Shown: positions 22,068 through 30,072 of the stretch, one piece after another | How the letters are laid out: every line of letters begins with the position of its first letter | Position numbering within the stretch: position 1 is the first letter of the stretch | DNA from: UMGS973 sp963609975 | GTDB lineage: Bacteria > Bacillota > Clostridia > Peptostreptococcales > Anaerovoracaceae | DNA length: 30,132 nt | Direction: 5' to 3' | NCBI GenBank assembly: GCA_963609975.1 | Contig: CAVDMD010000010.1 | Span: 1 to 30,132, forward strand | Position numbers and translations under genes: made by a program | Notes under the pieces: generated by a model | The model's input: only the letters and a program-made list of their open reading frames with translations | Database searches by the model: none | What the model was told of the DNA's origin: nothing

Positions 22068-22355
22068 TTAAACTTCCTGAGCCACAATCTTATCAAACTC
22101 AGCTACTGCGATTTCAAACTCCGCATCGTCAATATCAACAAGGTCGTATTCATCTTCGCCTACTTCCCTGTAGCCGTAGATATATACATCGTCTGTACCG
22201 TCATCAGGAATTAAAGCGATATATTCTTTGCCTGCCGCTTCAAATACTCCCATGATCTCACATTCAACCTCATCGCCATCATCAAATTCAAGTGTGATAA
22301 ATTCAGCTTCTTCATCTACGCCGTCATTGTATCCCTTTGATTTGCTGTCTGCCAT
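22068..22355 (-). CDS. DUF1292 family acidic protein
   Basis: A 95-residue, strongly acidic cytoplasmic protein. The beta-strand pattern ITLEFDDGDEVECEIMGVFEAAGKEYIAL and the DDVYIYGYRE segment are characteristic of DUF1292, a small family common in Firmicutes (often near ruvX and alaS) with no established function. The start follows TCGGAGG. Here it is the last gene of a minus-strand run after uvrC, 44 bases downstream, and is followed by a strong terminator. Confidence 0.9.
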   Translation of the reverse strand: MADSKSKGYNDGVDEEAEFITLEFDDGDEVECEIMGVFEAAGKEYIALIPDDGTDDVYIYGYREVGEDEYDLVDIDDAEFEIAVAEFDKIVAQEV

Positions 22356-22399
22356 TTTAATTTCCTCCGAATTGTTAATTTCTTAGCCTTTACTATATA

Positions 22400-24250
22400 T
22401 TATCTATGAAAATATTTCAATATATTTTGAGCATTTTTTTCTGTTATCCCGTCAACTTTGGCAAGCTCCTCCGCTGTCGCCGCTTTTATCCTGTCGATGC
22501 TGCCAAAATATGCAAGCAGACTGTTTCTTTTGACCGGACCTATGCCTTCTATTTCATCCAGTACAGAAGTAAGCATATTTCTGGTACGGAGCGTCCTGTG
22601 GTAGTCTATCGCAAACCTGTGAACCTCCTCCTGAATATTGCCGATATACTTAAACAGCAGCGGACTGTTTTTTATCTGTATGCTTCCAAACTCTCCGTTT
22701 TTTTCATAGACAAGCTCCTTTGTTCTGTGGCTGTCGTCTTTTGCCATGCCAAAGGCCGGTATGTCCAGTTTCATAGCCCGCAGCACCTTGTTTGCGGCTG
22801 CCACATGACCCTTGCCCCCGTCTATAAACAGGATATCCGGATATGTGTTAAACGACGCATCACCTTCCTGCGCTCTTTTGAATCTTCTGTACAGCACCTC
22901 CTGCATACTGCCGTAATCATCGGGTCCCTCAACTGTTCTGACCTTAAACCGCCTGTAGTCTTTTTTGAGCCTGCGGCTTCCGTCAAATGCCACCATGGCG
23001 CCCACTGCGTCCACGCCGTTGATATCGGAAATATCATATGCCTCGATTCTGTAGCCGTGAGCGCCCTGCTTCATGCAGGAATATACGGCGTCTATCTGTT
23101 TTCTGAGCAGATTCTCACGCTCAGCCTTTGCCTCTGCTCTGTCATCCACCGTCCTTGCCATTTCGACAACATCTTTTCTGGCAAGGTCAAGTACTGCTTT
23201 TTTTTCGCCTTTGAGCGGCATGAATACAGCAGTTCTCCGCCCCCACAGCTGCGACAGATAGTCCGAAAGAATCTGCGCATCATCAAGCGGCTCCTCTGTG
23301 AGAATTTCTCTCGGTCCCGAAGTCAGCTCTCCATAGTACTGCTTGACAAAAGAGCTTATCATCTCGCCGGAGCTCTCATCTCCCTCGGTGTGCATCTCAA
23401 AGCTCTCTCTGCCGCTGAGTTTGCCGTCTCTGACATAAAACAGAACTATAAACAGGCTTTCTCTGCCTCTTAGTGTCAGAATCATATCCATGTCCTTGTC
23501 GCTTCTGAGCACAACTCTCTGTTTTTCGTTTATGGCCTCAAGCGCCATAATATTGTCTCTGTATTTTGCGGCAGTTTCAAAATCAAGCTGCTCTGCCGCA
23601 GCTTCAAGCTTTGACTTCATTTCATTTACAAGCGGGCCGGTGCTGCCGCCGAGAAACTCGGTGACTCTGTTTACAGCCTCTCTGTACCCGGTCTTGGATA
23701 CATTGCCGGTACATATACCCCTGCACTGATTTATGTGATAATTGAGGCATGGTCTGAAGCCTTCGGGAAATTTTTGAGCAGAGCATCTTTTGAGTCTGAA
23801 TATCTCGCTCATCAGGTCAACCGTCCTGTTCACCGCGCCTGTATCAGAATAAGGTCCGAAATATTTCGCGCCGTCATTTTCGACGCGTCTTGTTTTGAGA
23901 ATCCTCGGATATTCCTCTTTCATGGTGATTTTGATGTACGGATAGGTTTTGTCATCCCGCAGAAGTATATTGTACTTGGGCGAATATCTTTTGATTAAAT
24001 TGCACTCTAAAATCAGAGCCTCCATCTCTGTTGCGGTGGTTATGTATTCAAACTCCGCAATATGCGACACCATGGCCGCCACCTTGCTGTCCATATTCCT
24101 GCTGCTCTGAAAATACTGCCTTACTCTGTTTTTAAGGGACACCGCCTTGCCTACATATATTACTTCGCCAAGTCTGTCTCTGTGTATATATACTCCCGGC
24201 GAATCGGGAAGTTTTTTGAGGTTTTCTTTAATATCAAACATAATTATCAC
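22400..24250 (-). CDS. uvrC: Excinuclease ABC subunit C
   Basis: A 616-residue nucleotide-excision repair nuclease making both cuts around UvrB-bound damage. Domains in order: GIY-YIG nuclease (GVYIHRDRLGEVIYVG, from 19; Arg42), a cysteine-rich stretch (CSAQKFPEGFRPCLNYHINQCRGIC), the UVR domain binding UvrB (about 205-240), the RNase H-like domain (DISDINGVDAVGAMVAFDGS and LFIDGGKGHV), and C-terminal helix-hairpin-helices (IEGIGPVKRNSLLAYFGS). The start taken is the GTG at 24248-24250, six bases after GGTGA; an ATG nine bases later is too far from it. It lies 14 bases after the carboxypeptidase gene, so probably co-transcribed. Confidence 0.96.
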   Translation of the reverse strand: MIIMFDIKENLKKLPDSPGVYIHRDRLGEVIYVGKAVSLKNRVRQYFQSSRNMDSKVAAMVSHIAEFEYITTATEMEALILECNLIKRYSPKYNILLRDDKTYPYIKITMKEEYPRILKTRRVENDGAKYFGPYSDTGAVNRTVDLMSEIFRLKRCSAQKFPEGFRPCLNYHINQCRGICTGNVSKTGYREAVNRVTEFLGGSTGPLVNEMKSKLEAAAEQLDFETAAKYRDNIMALEAINEKQRVVLRSDKDMDMILTLRGRESLFIVLFYVRDGKLSGRESFEMHTEGDESSGEMISSFVKQYYGELTSGPREILTEEPLDDAQILSDYLSQLWGRRTAVFMPLKGEKKAVLDLARKDVVEMARTVDDRAEAKAERENLLRKQIDAVYSCMKQGAHGYRIEAYDISDINGVDAVGAMVAFDGSRRLKKDYRRFKVRTVEGPDDYGSMQEVLYRRFKRAQEGDASFNTYPDILFIDGGKGHVAAANKVLRAMKLDIPAFGMAKDDSHRTKELVYEKNGEFGSIQIKNSPLLFKYIGNIQEEVHRFAIDYHRTLRTRNMLTSVLDEIEGIGPVKRNSLLAYFGSIDRIKAATAEELAKVDGITEKNAQNILKYFHR

Positions 24251-24264
24251 AAAAGGTCACCGTA

Positions 24265-25605
24265 TTAACGATGACCGTATTTTCTTTCTCTTGCTATTTT
24301 CATTGCCTGCCTCTGCCTCTGCTTCATGCGCCTGCGTCTGTTTACAAGCCTGAGAATAACTATTACTATCGCAAGAAGCACCACAGCAACGGCGGCTATA
24401 AGGAGAGCCAGCTTGCCCGGATATGCCACATGACCGTTGTAAAGGAAGCTGAACATTCCTTCCTCAACCTTGTCTGCCGTAACTATATCCGTTGTGGTAA
24501 CCAGCTCATTGTTTTTGTATACACTGACCTGCCCCACAACCGTGCCCTTTGCCAGCGGCGCCACTATTTTGTCATTCCATACAATCTTTTTGGTGACAAT
24601 ATCACTGCTTTCGCTTTTTTTGAGATTGGCTGAAGCGTAATAGTCCGTAACCGTTTTGACCTCACCCGGCTTGCCGCCTTTAACCCTGATGGTTTCTACG
24701 GTTTCACCCTTGTCATACACATTGTATGTAGCATAGTTTGCAAAGCCGTATTCAAACAGCGCTATTGTATCTGCGAATCTGCCGAAATCAGATGAGTGCA
24801 TTACAACAGCAATCAGCTCCGTGCCGTTTTTCTCGGCAGCCGCGCACAGGCATCCGAGTGCTACAGGAGTATATCCTGTCTTGATGCCTATGGCGTTTTT
24901 GTAATAAGGCTTGCGGTACTCGCCGTTTACAACTATATCGTTGTACTTATCCGACAGCAGCCTGTTGGTTGTATAAAGCTGTCTTTTTTTGTTTTTGTTG
25001 GTTTTGGGAACCGTATAGCTTGTCATTGAAACGATTTCTCTGAAGGTTTCGTTTTTCATCGCTTCCTTTGCAATCATTGCAAAATCATAGGCTGTAGACA
25101 TATGTTTTTTGTCATCGAGGCCGTTTGGGTTGACAAAGTTTGTGTTCTTTGCCCCCAGCTCCTTTGCCTTGCCGTTCATAAGGTTTGCAAAATCCTTAAC
25201 GGTCCCCGACATGGTCTTGGCAAGAGCCACAGCACAGTCATTGGCAGATGATATAAGCATTGTTTTGAGAAGCTGCTCTACGGTAAACTTCTCGCCCTCA
25301 TGCATATATATGATGTTGCCCTCTGTATACGGGGTTTCATCGTCTATGGTAACAACAGTATCCATATCCAGATTTTCTATTGCAAGAAGCGCTGTCATTA
25401 TCTTGGTCATACTGGCGGGCGCCATCTGAACGTTTTCATTTTTGGAATACAGCACCTCTCCTGTTTTGGCATCAATCAGAATCGCAGTTGTAGCCTCAAT
25501 CTCAGGCTCGTCTTTGGAGGATGCGCCAAAGGCGCATACCGCAGACCCAAGAGTCATACTCATGGCAATTACGACAGTTAAGGCCACAGTCAATAATCTT
25601 TTCAT
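24265..25605 (-). CDS. D-alanyl-D-alanine carboxypeptidase (class A PBP5/DacF type)
   Basis: A 446-residue penicillin-binding protein that trims the terminal D-Ala from peptidoglycan stem peptides. It has an N-terminal signal peptide (about 1-28, ending CAFGA), the catalytic triad motifs S65-x-x-K68 (ASMTK), S120-A-N122 and K242-T-G244, a C-terminal beta domain (about 295-375), a membrane anchor helix (LALLIAAVAVVLLAIVIVIL) and a highly basic cytoplasmic tail. The transmembrane anchor replaces the amphipathic helix of E. coli PBP5. The start codon lies 15 bases after the apgM stop, with its AGGAG overlapping that stop, so it is part of the apgM-dac-uvrC run. Confidence 0.94.
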   Translation of the reverse strand: MKRLLTVALTVVIAMSMTLGSAVCAFGASSKDEPEIEATTAILIDAKTGEVLYSKNENVQMAPASMTKIMTALLAIENLDMDTVVTIDDETPYTEGNIIYMHEGEKFTVEQLLKTMLISSANDCAVALAKTMSGTVKDFANLMNGKAKELGAKNTNFVNPNGLDDKKHMSTAYDFAMIAKEAMKNETFREIVSMTSYTVPKTNKNKKRQLYTTNRLLSDKYNDIVVNGEYRKPYYKNAIGIKTGYTPVALGCLCAAAEKNGTELIAVVMHSSDFGRFADTIALFEYGFANYATYNVYDKGETVETIRVKGGKPGEVKTVTDYYASANLKKSESSDIVTKKIVWNDKIVAPLAKGTVVGQVSVYKNNELVTTTDIVTADKVEEGMFSFLYNGHVAYPGKLALLIAAVAVVLLAIVIVILRLVNRRRRMKQRQRQAMKIARERKYGHR

Positions 25606-25620
25606 ATGAAATGTACTCCT

Positions 25621-26832
25621 TTATTTTTGAAAGAAATAGTCGGCAAGCTCATAGCCCGATCCGAATTTCAGACCTTTTGAGCCTGATGCTTCATTGAAAG
25701 CTCTTGTGTCATCATAAGGCTTCTCGTCTGTGCTGTCATAGAGGACAAACGGCACAGGCTCAGGTGTATGAGTTCTCACGGCTATAGGAGTTCTGTGATC
25801 CGGAACTATGAGGAATCTGAAATCCTCTCCGTCCGCTCTGAGGCCTTCTACTACCGGTTTTACTATTCTGTCGTCAATTCTTTCGAGGGAAAGCACCTTG
25901 CCCTCAGTATCTCCCTGATGGCCGCATTCGTCAGGACCCTCAAGATGGATATATACGAAGTCTTTGCCTTCTCTGAATGCTGCAAGCGCCGCGTCTGCCT
26001 TACCCTCATAGTTGGTGTTAAGCGTGCCTGTGCTGCCCTCTACATCTATCGAGTCAAGTCCTGCGCATATTGCAATGCCCTTGATCAGATCCACAGCTGA
26101 AATGGCTGCTCCCGTAATGCCGAATTTGTCTTTGAATGAGGAAAGCGCAGGCTTCCTGCCCTCGCCCCATATCCACATTGAATTTGCAGGATTCAGGCCT
26201 CTTGCGATTCTGTCTTTGTTTACAGGGTGGTCTTTTAGTATCTCATAGCTTTTTTTCATCATGCCGATAAACATATCTGCATACTCGCCCTTAGGCAGGT
26301 TGTCTCTCGCTCTCTGTCCGAGAACATCGTGCGGCGGTGTAAATTCAAGCTCCGTGGTACCGTTTTTCCATATCATGCAGTGTCTGTAGCTGACACCTGT
26401 GTAAAGCTGTATTTCGTCATTCTGAAACTCTGCCTGCAGTGCTCTGATAAGCTGATCCGCCTCCGGGGTTGTAATCTCTCCCGCGCTGTGGTCTGCTATA
26501 ATCAGGTCGTCGTATTCGCCCTCTCCTGTCAGAGTTATTATGTTGACACGGAACGATACATCCGTATCCTCCATATCGATTCCTATTGATGCAGCCTCAA
26601 GCGGCGATCTGCCTGTCAGATATACCGCAGGGTCATAGCCCATAACAGACAGGTTGCCCGCGTCGCTTCCCGGCGCGCATCCTGCAGGAATTGTCTGCAC
26701 CATGCCCACCTGTCCTTTTGCTGCAAGTTTTTTAGTGTATTTCATATCTGCCGCCTCAAGGGTGGTTTTGTTTCCGAGGGCCTCAACAGGCTCTCCTCCT
26801 GCCCCGTCGGCAAGCACTATCAGGTATTTCAT
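25621..26832 (-). CDS. apgM: ApgM-type cofactor-independent phosphoglycerate mutase / phosphotransfer enzyme
   Basis: A 403-residue alkaline-phosphatase-superfamily enzyme of the archaeal-type iPGM family. Metal and phosphoserine features are Asp9 (LADGAGG), Ser62 (GNLSVMGYDP), the GRSPLEAASIGI segment, EGPDECGHQGD and VPDHRTPIAVRTHTPEPVPF. Members are variously annotated as 2,3-BPG-independent phosphoglycerate mutase or proposed homoserine kinase. Its place next to serC and serA makes a role in serine synthesis, such as phosphoserine dephosphorylation, worth testing, though mutase activity is the default reading. The start follows CGGAGG. A hairpin separates it from serC, so some readthrough or an unseen promoter is needed. 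Confidence 0.88.
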   Translation of the reverse strand: MKYLIVLADGAGGEPVEALGNKTTLEAADMKYTKKLAAKGQVGMVQTIPAGCAPGSDAGNLSVMGYDPAVYLTGRSPLEAASIGIDMEDTDVSFRVNIITLTGEGEYDDLIIADHSAGEITTPEADQLIRALQAEFQNDEIQLYTGVSYRHCMIWKNGTTELEFTPPHDVLGQRARDNLPKGEYADMFIGMMKKSYEILKDHPVNKDRIARGLNPANSMWIWGEGRKPALSSFKDKFGITGAAISAVDLIKGIAICAGLDSIDVEGSTGTLNTNYEGKADAALAAFREGKDFVYIHLEGPDECGHQGDTEGKVLSLERIDDRIVKPVVEGLRADGEDFRFLIVPDHRTPIAVRTHTPEPVPFVLYDSTDEKPYDDTRAFNEASGSKGLKFGSGYELADYFFQK

Positions 26833-26851
26833 ACTGCCTCCGTTCTACATG

Positions 26852-26879
26852 AAAAGCCCTTCCGTACAGAAAGGCTTTT
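26852..26879 (-). terminator. Hairpin between serC and apgM
   Basis: AAAAGCC (26852-26858) pairs with GGCTTTT (26873-26879), extended by TTC/GAA past one mismatch, then TTTTC on the minus strand. Probably a partial terminator or processing site. Confidence 0.65.
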
Positions 26880-26886
26880 GAAAATT

Positions 26887-27981
26887 CTATTTGTTTTCTG
26901 CTTCAAATTTCTTCATAAAGTTAATCAGGGCATCTACGCCTTCCATCGGCATGGCGTTGTATATGCTCGCTCTCATGCCGCCTATGGATCTGTGACCGCC
27001 AAGGTTTACAAGTCCTGCGGCCTTGCCCTCTGCAACGAATTTCTTGTCAAGAGCCTCATCGCCTGTAACAAATGTGACATTCATAAGCGATCTGTCCTCG
27101 TCTGCTTTGACAGGACAGCTGTAAAGCGTGCTCTCATCAATATATTTGTGAAGCTTTGCAGCCTTTTCTCTGTTTATTTTGTTGAGCTGTGCTATGCCGC
27201 CCATAGCCTTGATGTTTTTGAATACAAGGCCTGCCACATAGATGCCGAAGCACGGCGGCGTGTTGTATGCCGAGTCGTTGTCCGCATGAATCTTGTAGTC
27301 AAGATAGGTCGGGCAGTTCTCAGGTGCATATCCGAGAAGATCATCTCTGACAATCACAATGGTAACTCCTGCCGGTCCCACATTCTTCTGTGCGCCTGCA
27401 TATATAAGGCCGAATCTGGATACATCAATTTCCTCTGACAGTATGCACGATGACATATCCGCTACAAGAGGAATATCTCCGGTATCCGGAATATATGAAT
27501 AGTGGGTGCCGTAGATTGTGTTGTTGTATGTGATATGAACATAGTCCGCATCGGCTCTGAAGTCTTCTTTTTTGACTTTAGGGATAAAGTCGAATGTGGT
27601 ATCTTCAGATGATGCCGTTATCTTTATATCTCCGAATTTTTTGGCTTCTTTGTATGCTTTTTTGGCCCAGCTTCCTGTGATAATGTAGTCTGCTTTTTTG
27701 GAATTTCTTAAAAGGTTTAGCGGTACCATTGCAAACTGCAGAGTGCCGCCGCCCTGCAGAAACATTACTTTGTAGTTTGCGGGAATATTCATTATATCCC
27801 TTAAATCCGCTTCCGCTTCTGCAAGTATCTGTTTGAACTCTGCCGATCTGTGACTCATTTCCATTACCGACTGTCCGCAGCCGTGATAATCAGGCAGATC
27901 TTTTGCAGCTTCTTCGATTACATTAAGAGGGAGCATTGACGGACCTGCTGAGAAATTGTATACTCTGTCATATTTACTCAT
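26887..27981 (-). CDS. serC: Phosphoserine aminotransferase
   Basis: A 364-residue PLP enzyme converting 3-phosphohydroxypyruvate to O-phosphoserine with glutamate. It begins VYNFSAGPSMLP, the SerC N-terminal signature; PLP-binding Lys199 lies in AGAQKNVGPAG, and GHRSIGGMRASIYNAMP is the typical C-terminal substrate segment. Length and order agree with the family. The start follows GGGAGG. It is divergent from serA with a 103-base gap that contains two overlapping promoters, so the two steps of serine synthesis are probably switched together. Confidence 0.96.
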   Translation of the reverse strand: MSKYDRVYNFSAGPSMLPLNVIEEAAKDLPDYHGCGQSVMEMSHRSAEFKQILAEAEADLRDIMNIPANYKVMFLQGGGTLQFAMVPLNLLRNSKKADYIITGSWAKKAYKEAKKFGDIKITASSEDTTFDFIPKVKKEDFRADADYVHITYNNTIYGTHYSYIPDTGDIPLVADMSSCILSEEIDVSRFGLIYAGAQKNVGPAGVTIVIVRDDLLGYAPENCPTYLDYKIHADNDSAYNTPPCFGIYVAGLVFKNIKAMGGIAQLNKINREKAAKLHKYIDESTLYSCPVKADEDRSLMNVTFVTGDEALDKKFVAEGKAAGLVNLGGHRSIGGMRASIYNAMPMEGVDALINFMKKFEAENK

Positions 27982-28014
27982 TTTTTGTCCTCCCGGTTAA
28001 TTAGTCTTTTGACT

Positions 28015-28053
28015 ATTGTACCACTTTACTAAGCTCCAGTAAAGTGGTATACT
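28015..28053. promoter_or_regulatory. Mirror-symmetric divergent promoters of serC and serA
   Basis: Arms TACCACTTTACT (28019-28030) and AGTAAAGTGGTA (28038-28049) form a perfect 12-bp inverted repeat with a seven-base centre. For serA: TTTACT (28025-28030), 17 bases, TATACT (28048-28053). For serC on the other strand: TTTACT (28043-28038), 17 bases, TACAAT (28020-28015). Both have a TGG extended -10, and each -35 lies inside the spacer of the other promoter. Confidence 0.75.
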
Positions 28054-28084
28054 TTTATAAATATATAAATTTCGAGGTGATATA

Positions 28085-29224
28085 ATGGTTAAAATCGCAA
28101 CACTCAATAAAATTTCACCGGCAGGACTTTCACGCCTTACCGATAATTATACCATTACCGAAAACGTTGATGAGGCAAATGCCATTCTTGTAAGAAGTCA
28201 GGCTATGCACGATATGGATTTTTCGGACAATCTGCTTTCAATAGCAAGAGCAGGCGCGGGAGTAAACAATATTCCTCTTGACAGATGCGCAGAGGAGGGA
28301 ATTGTCGTATTCAACACTCCGGGAGCCAATGCAAACGCAGTCAAGGAGCTGGTGCTTGCAGGTATGCTCATGGCCGCAAGAAACATCCCCGATGCCATAA
28401 GCTGGGCAAAAGGTCTTGAAAGCGATGTGCTCAAGGCCTACGAAAAAGGCAAGGGACAGTTTGCGGGAACAGAAATCGCAGGCAAAACTCTGGGAGTTAT
28501 AGGACTTGGTGCAATAGGCGTCAAAATCGCCAACGCAGCAGAGATGCTGGGTATGAACGTTATCGGATATGATCCGTTTCTGACCGTAAATGCGGCTCAC
28601 AGAATTTCAAACACGGCCGAAATCGTAAACGATATGAAGGATATGCTGGGCAAATGCGACTACATAACAATTCATGTGCCTGCCACTGATTCAACCAAGG
28701 GCATGATGAACAAAGAAGTGTTTGACCAGATGAAGGACGGCGCTATCTTCCTCAATTTTTCAAGAGACAAGCTCGTAAACGATGCCGATCTGATGGCTGC
28801 AATAGATTCGGGCAAGATAAGGAAATATGTAACTGACTTTGCAACAGATGCGCTGATTCACCATAACAATGTCATAGCCATACCGCACCTTGGCGCTTCC
28901 TCGGCGGAGGCAGAGGACAACTGCGCTTCAATGGCTGCAATCCAGACTATGGACTACATCGAAAACGGCAATATCGTAAATTCGGTCAATTTCCCTGCCG
29001 TAAGTCTCGGAGCAAAAGCAGGGACAAGAATAGCAGTGCTTTCAAAGGCAAACGACACCATCATTTCAGATGTGACAGCTGCAATGAATGCCAAAAACGC
29101 CGTGATTTCAAACATCGTCAGCAAGACAAGAGGAGGCTTTGCATATACTCTGCTTGAAACCTCCGCTGAAATCGACTCGCTTGAAATTGCAAACGACAGT
29201 GTAATCAGAGTAAGAATAATTTAG
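28085..29224 (+). CDS. serA: D-3-phosphoglycerate dehydrogenase
   Basis: A 379-residue NAD-dependent enzyme for the first step of serine synthesis. Rossmann motif GVIGLGAIG (137-145), substrate Arg227 (NFSRDKLV) and His268 (IPHLGAS) are in place. The usual DVFxxEP catalytic-acid segment reads DFATDAL (251-257), a variant seen in short clostridial SerA proteins; Asp255 is the likely acid. The C-terminal 70 residues look like a reduced ACT-type domain (AVISNIVSKTRGGFAYTLLE), so feedback by serine is possible. The start follows GAGGTGAT. Transcribed divergently from serC, with a strong terminator behind it. Confidence 0.94.
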   Translation: MVKIATLNKISPAGLSRLTDNYTITENVDEANAILVRSQAMHDMDFSDNLLSIARAGAGVNNIPLDRCAEEGIVVFNTPGANANAVKELVLAGMLMAARNIPDAISWAKGLESDVLKAYEKGKGQFAGTEIAGKTLGVIGLGAIGVKIANAAEMLGMNVIGYDPFLTVNAAHRISNTAEIVNDMKDMLGKCDYITIHVPATDSTKGMMNKEVFDQMKDGAIFLNFSRDKLVNDADLMAAIDSGKIRKYVTDFATDALIHHNNVIAIPHLGASSAEAEDNCASMAAIQTMDYIENGNIVNSVNFPAVSLGAKAGTRIAVLSKANDTIISDVTAAMNAKNAVISNIVSKTRGGFAYTLLETSAEIDSLEIANDSVIRVRII

Positions 29225-29231
29225 TATTAAA

Positions 29232-29267
29232 GGGCTGCGACACAGATTTCGCAGCCCCTGATTTTTT
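29232..29267 (+). terminator. Terminator of serA
   Basis: GGGCTGCGA (29232-29240) pairs with TCGCAGCCC (29249-29257), followed by a six-T run (29262-29267). Confidence 0.9.
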
Positions 29268-29272
29268 AATCA

Positions 29273-29308
29273 GAAAACACCGATTTACAGATGCTTCCGT
29301 ATGTTTTC
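29273..29308. terminator. Weak hairpin after the membrane protein gene
   Basis: GAAAACA (29273-29279) and TGTTTTC (29302-29308) can pair around a 22-base loop. It could help end the minus-strand membrane protein transcript, but the loop is long. Confidence 0.25.
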
Positions 29309-29333
29309 AATTTTCATTCGGAATAATTATCTG

Positions 29334-29960
29334 TCAAATGGCTCGTCCCGTCATAGCCATAAATACCAGCGCAATCACTGTCAGCACCAGCGGAACCAGC
29401 AAAGATATCAGGCGGTATATGTTCTCTTTCTGAATCTCAAAACTCATCAGAAATATTGAGCCGAAGCATACAATGGCACTCAGAATGTGATGAGGGAAAT
29501 TGCCGGCTGTCTCTATTACATAATGAACTCCCAGTATCGCCTGTATAGTATTGCCAAGACCCATAATAACAGCACCGGGAATATTCTGTTTTTTGCAGTA
29601 ATATGCAATGAAGCCTCCCGGCAGCGTCAGAATCGTTACAGGAAGCCAGATGCCGCGGTAGTAATATATCGCCATATCTAAAGTAAGATCTCCAAGCAGT
29701 ACCTCTGTCGCATATACCAGCGGCTGGCTTATCAGAAAAAACACAAAGCATTTCAGCATGGCCTCCCGGTTTTTTTCACAGTTCACCACAATGACAACTG
29801 CAAAGATAACCCACCATTCATAGCTTATCCCAATATCCTGAAAAGATGTATCATCCAAAACATTAATAAGCATCACCGCCCCGGTATAAATGCCTGCGAT
29901 AACTGCAAACAGAATAACTGAAAGCCAGCTCATTTTAAGATTTCCGTATAAATTCTTCAT
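29334..29960 (-). CDS. Uncharacterised six-helix membrane protein
   Basis: A 208-residue integral membrane protein of no family I can name. Six hydrophobic segments are readable: near residues 12-34, 48-60, 70-90, 103-120, 155-175 and 183-204. Short loops carry ISYEWWVIFAVVIVVNCEKN, KCFVFFLISQPLVYATEV and YYRGIWLPVTILTLPGGF, which look conserved-type rather than random. There is no signal peptide, active-site motif or ATP-binding part. The start follows AGGAG seven bases before ATG, and a good promoter precedes it. It is a single-gene unit. Size and helix number resemble ECF S components, but the sequence lacks any S-component signature I know. Confidence 0.75.
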   Translation of the reverse strand: MKNLYGNLKMSWLSVILFAVIAGIYTGAVMLINVLDDTSFQDIGISYEWWVIFAVVIVVNCEKNREAMLKCFVFFLISQPLVYATEVLLGDLTLDMAIYYYRGIWLPVTILTLPGGFIAYYCKKQNIPGAVIMGLGNTIQAILGVHYVIETAGNFPHHILSAIVCFGSIFLMSFEIQKENIYRLISLLVPLVLTVIALVFMAMTGRAI

Positions 29961-30039
29961 ACAAACTCCTATCTGCTAAAAGCCAAAACGGCAAATACAA
30001 ACTAATGCCCAGCCTGTTTTCCCGCACAAATTTATACTC

Positions 30040-30068
30040 ATTATACTACCTTTTCCTTTAAGTCGCAA
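30040..30068 (-). promoter_or_regulatory. Promoter of the six-helix protein gene
   Basis: Minus-strand TTGCGA (-35, 30063-30068) and perfect TATAAT (-10, 30040-30045), spacer 17; leader of about 70 bases. Confidence 0.6.
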
Positions 30069-30072
30069 TATT

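Noticed and set aside
22406..23473. A 355-codon plus-strand open frame opposite uvrC
   Set aside because: It lies wholly antisense to a motif-complete uvrC, has no ribosome site, and its translation shows no domain; it is a shadow of codon bias.
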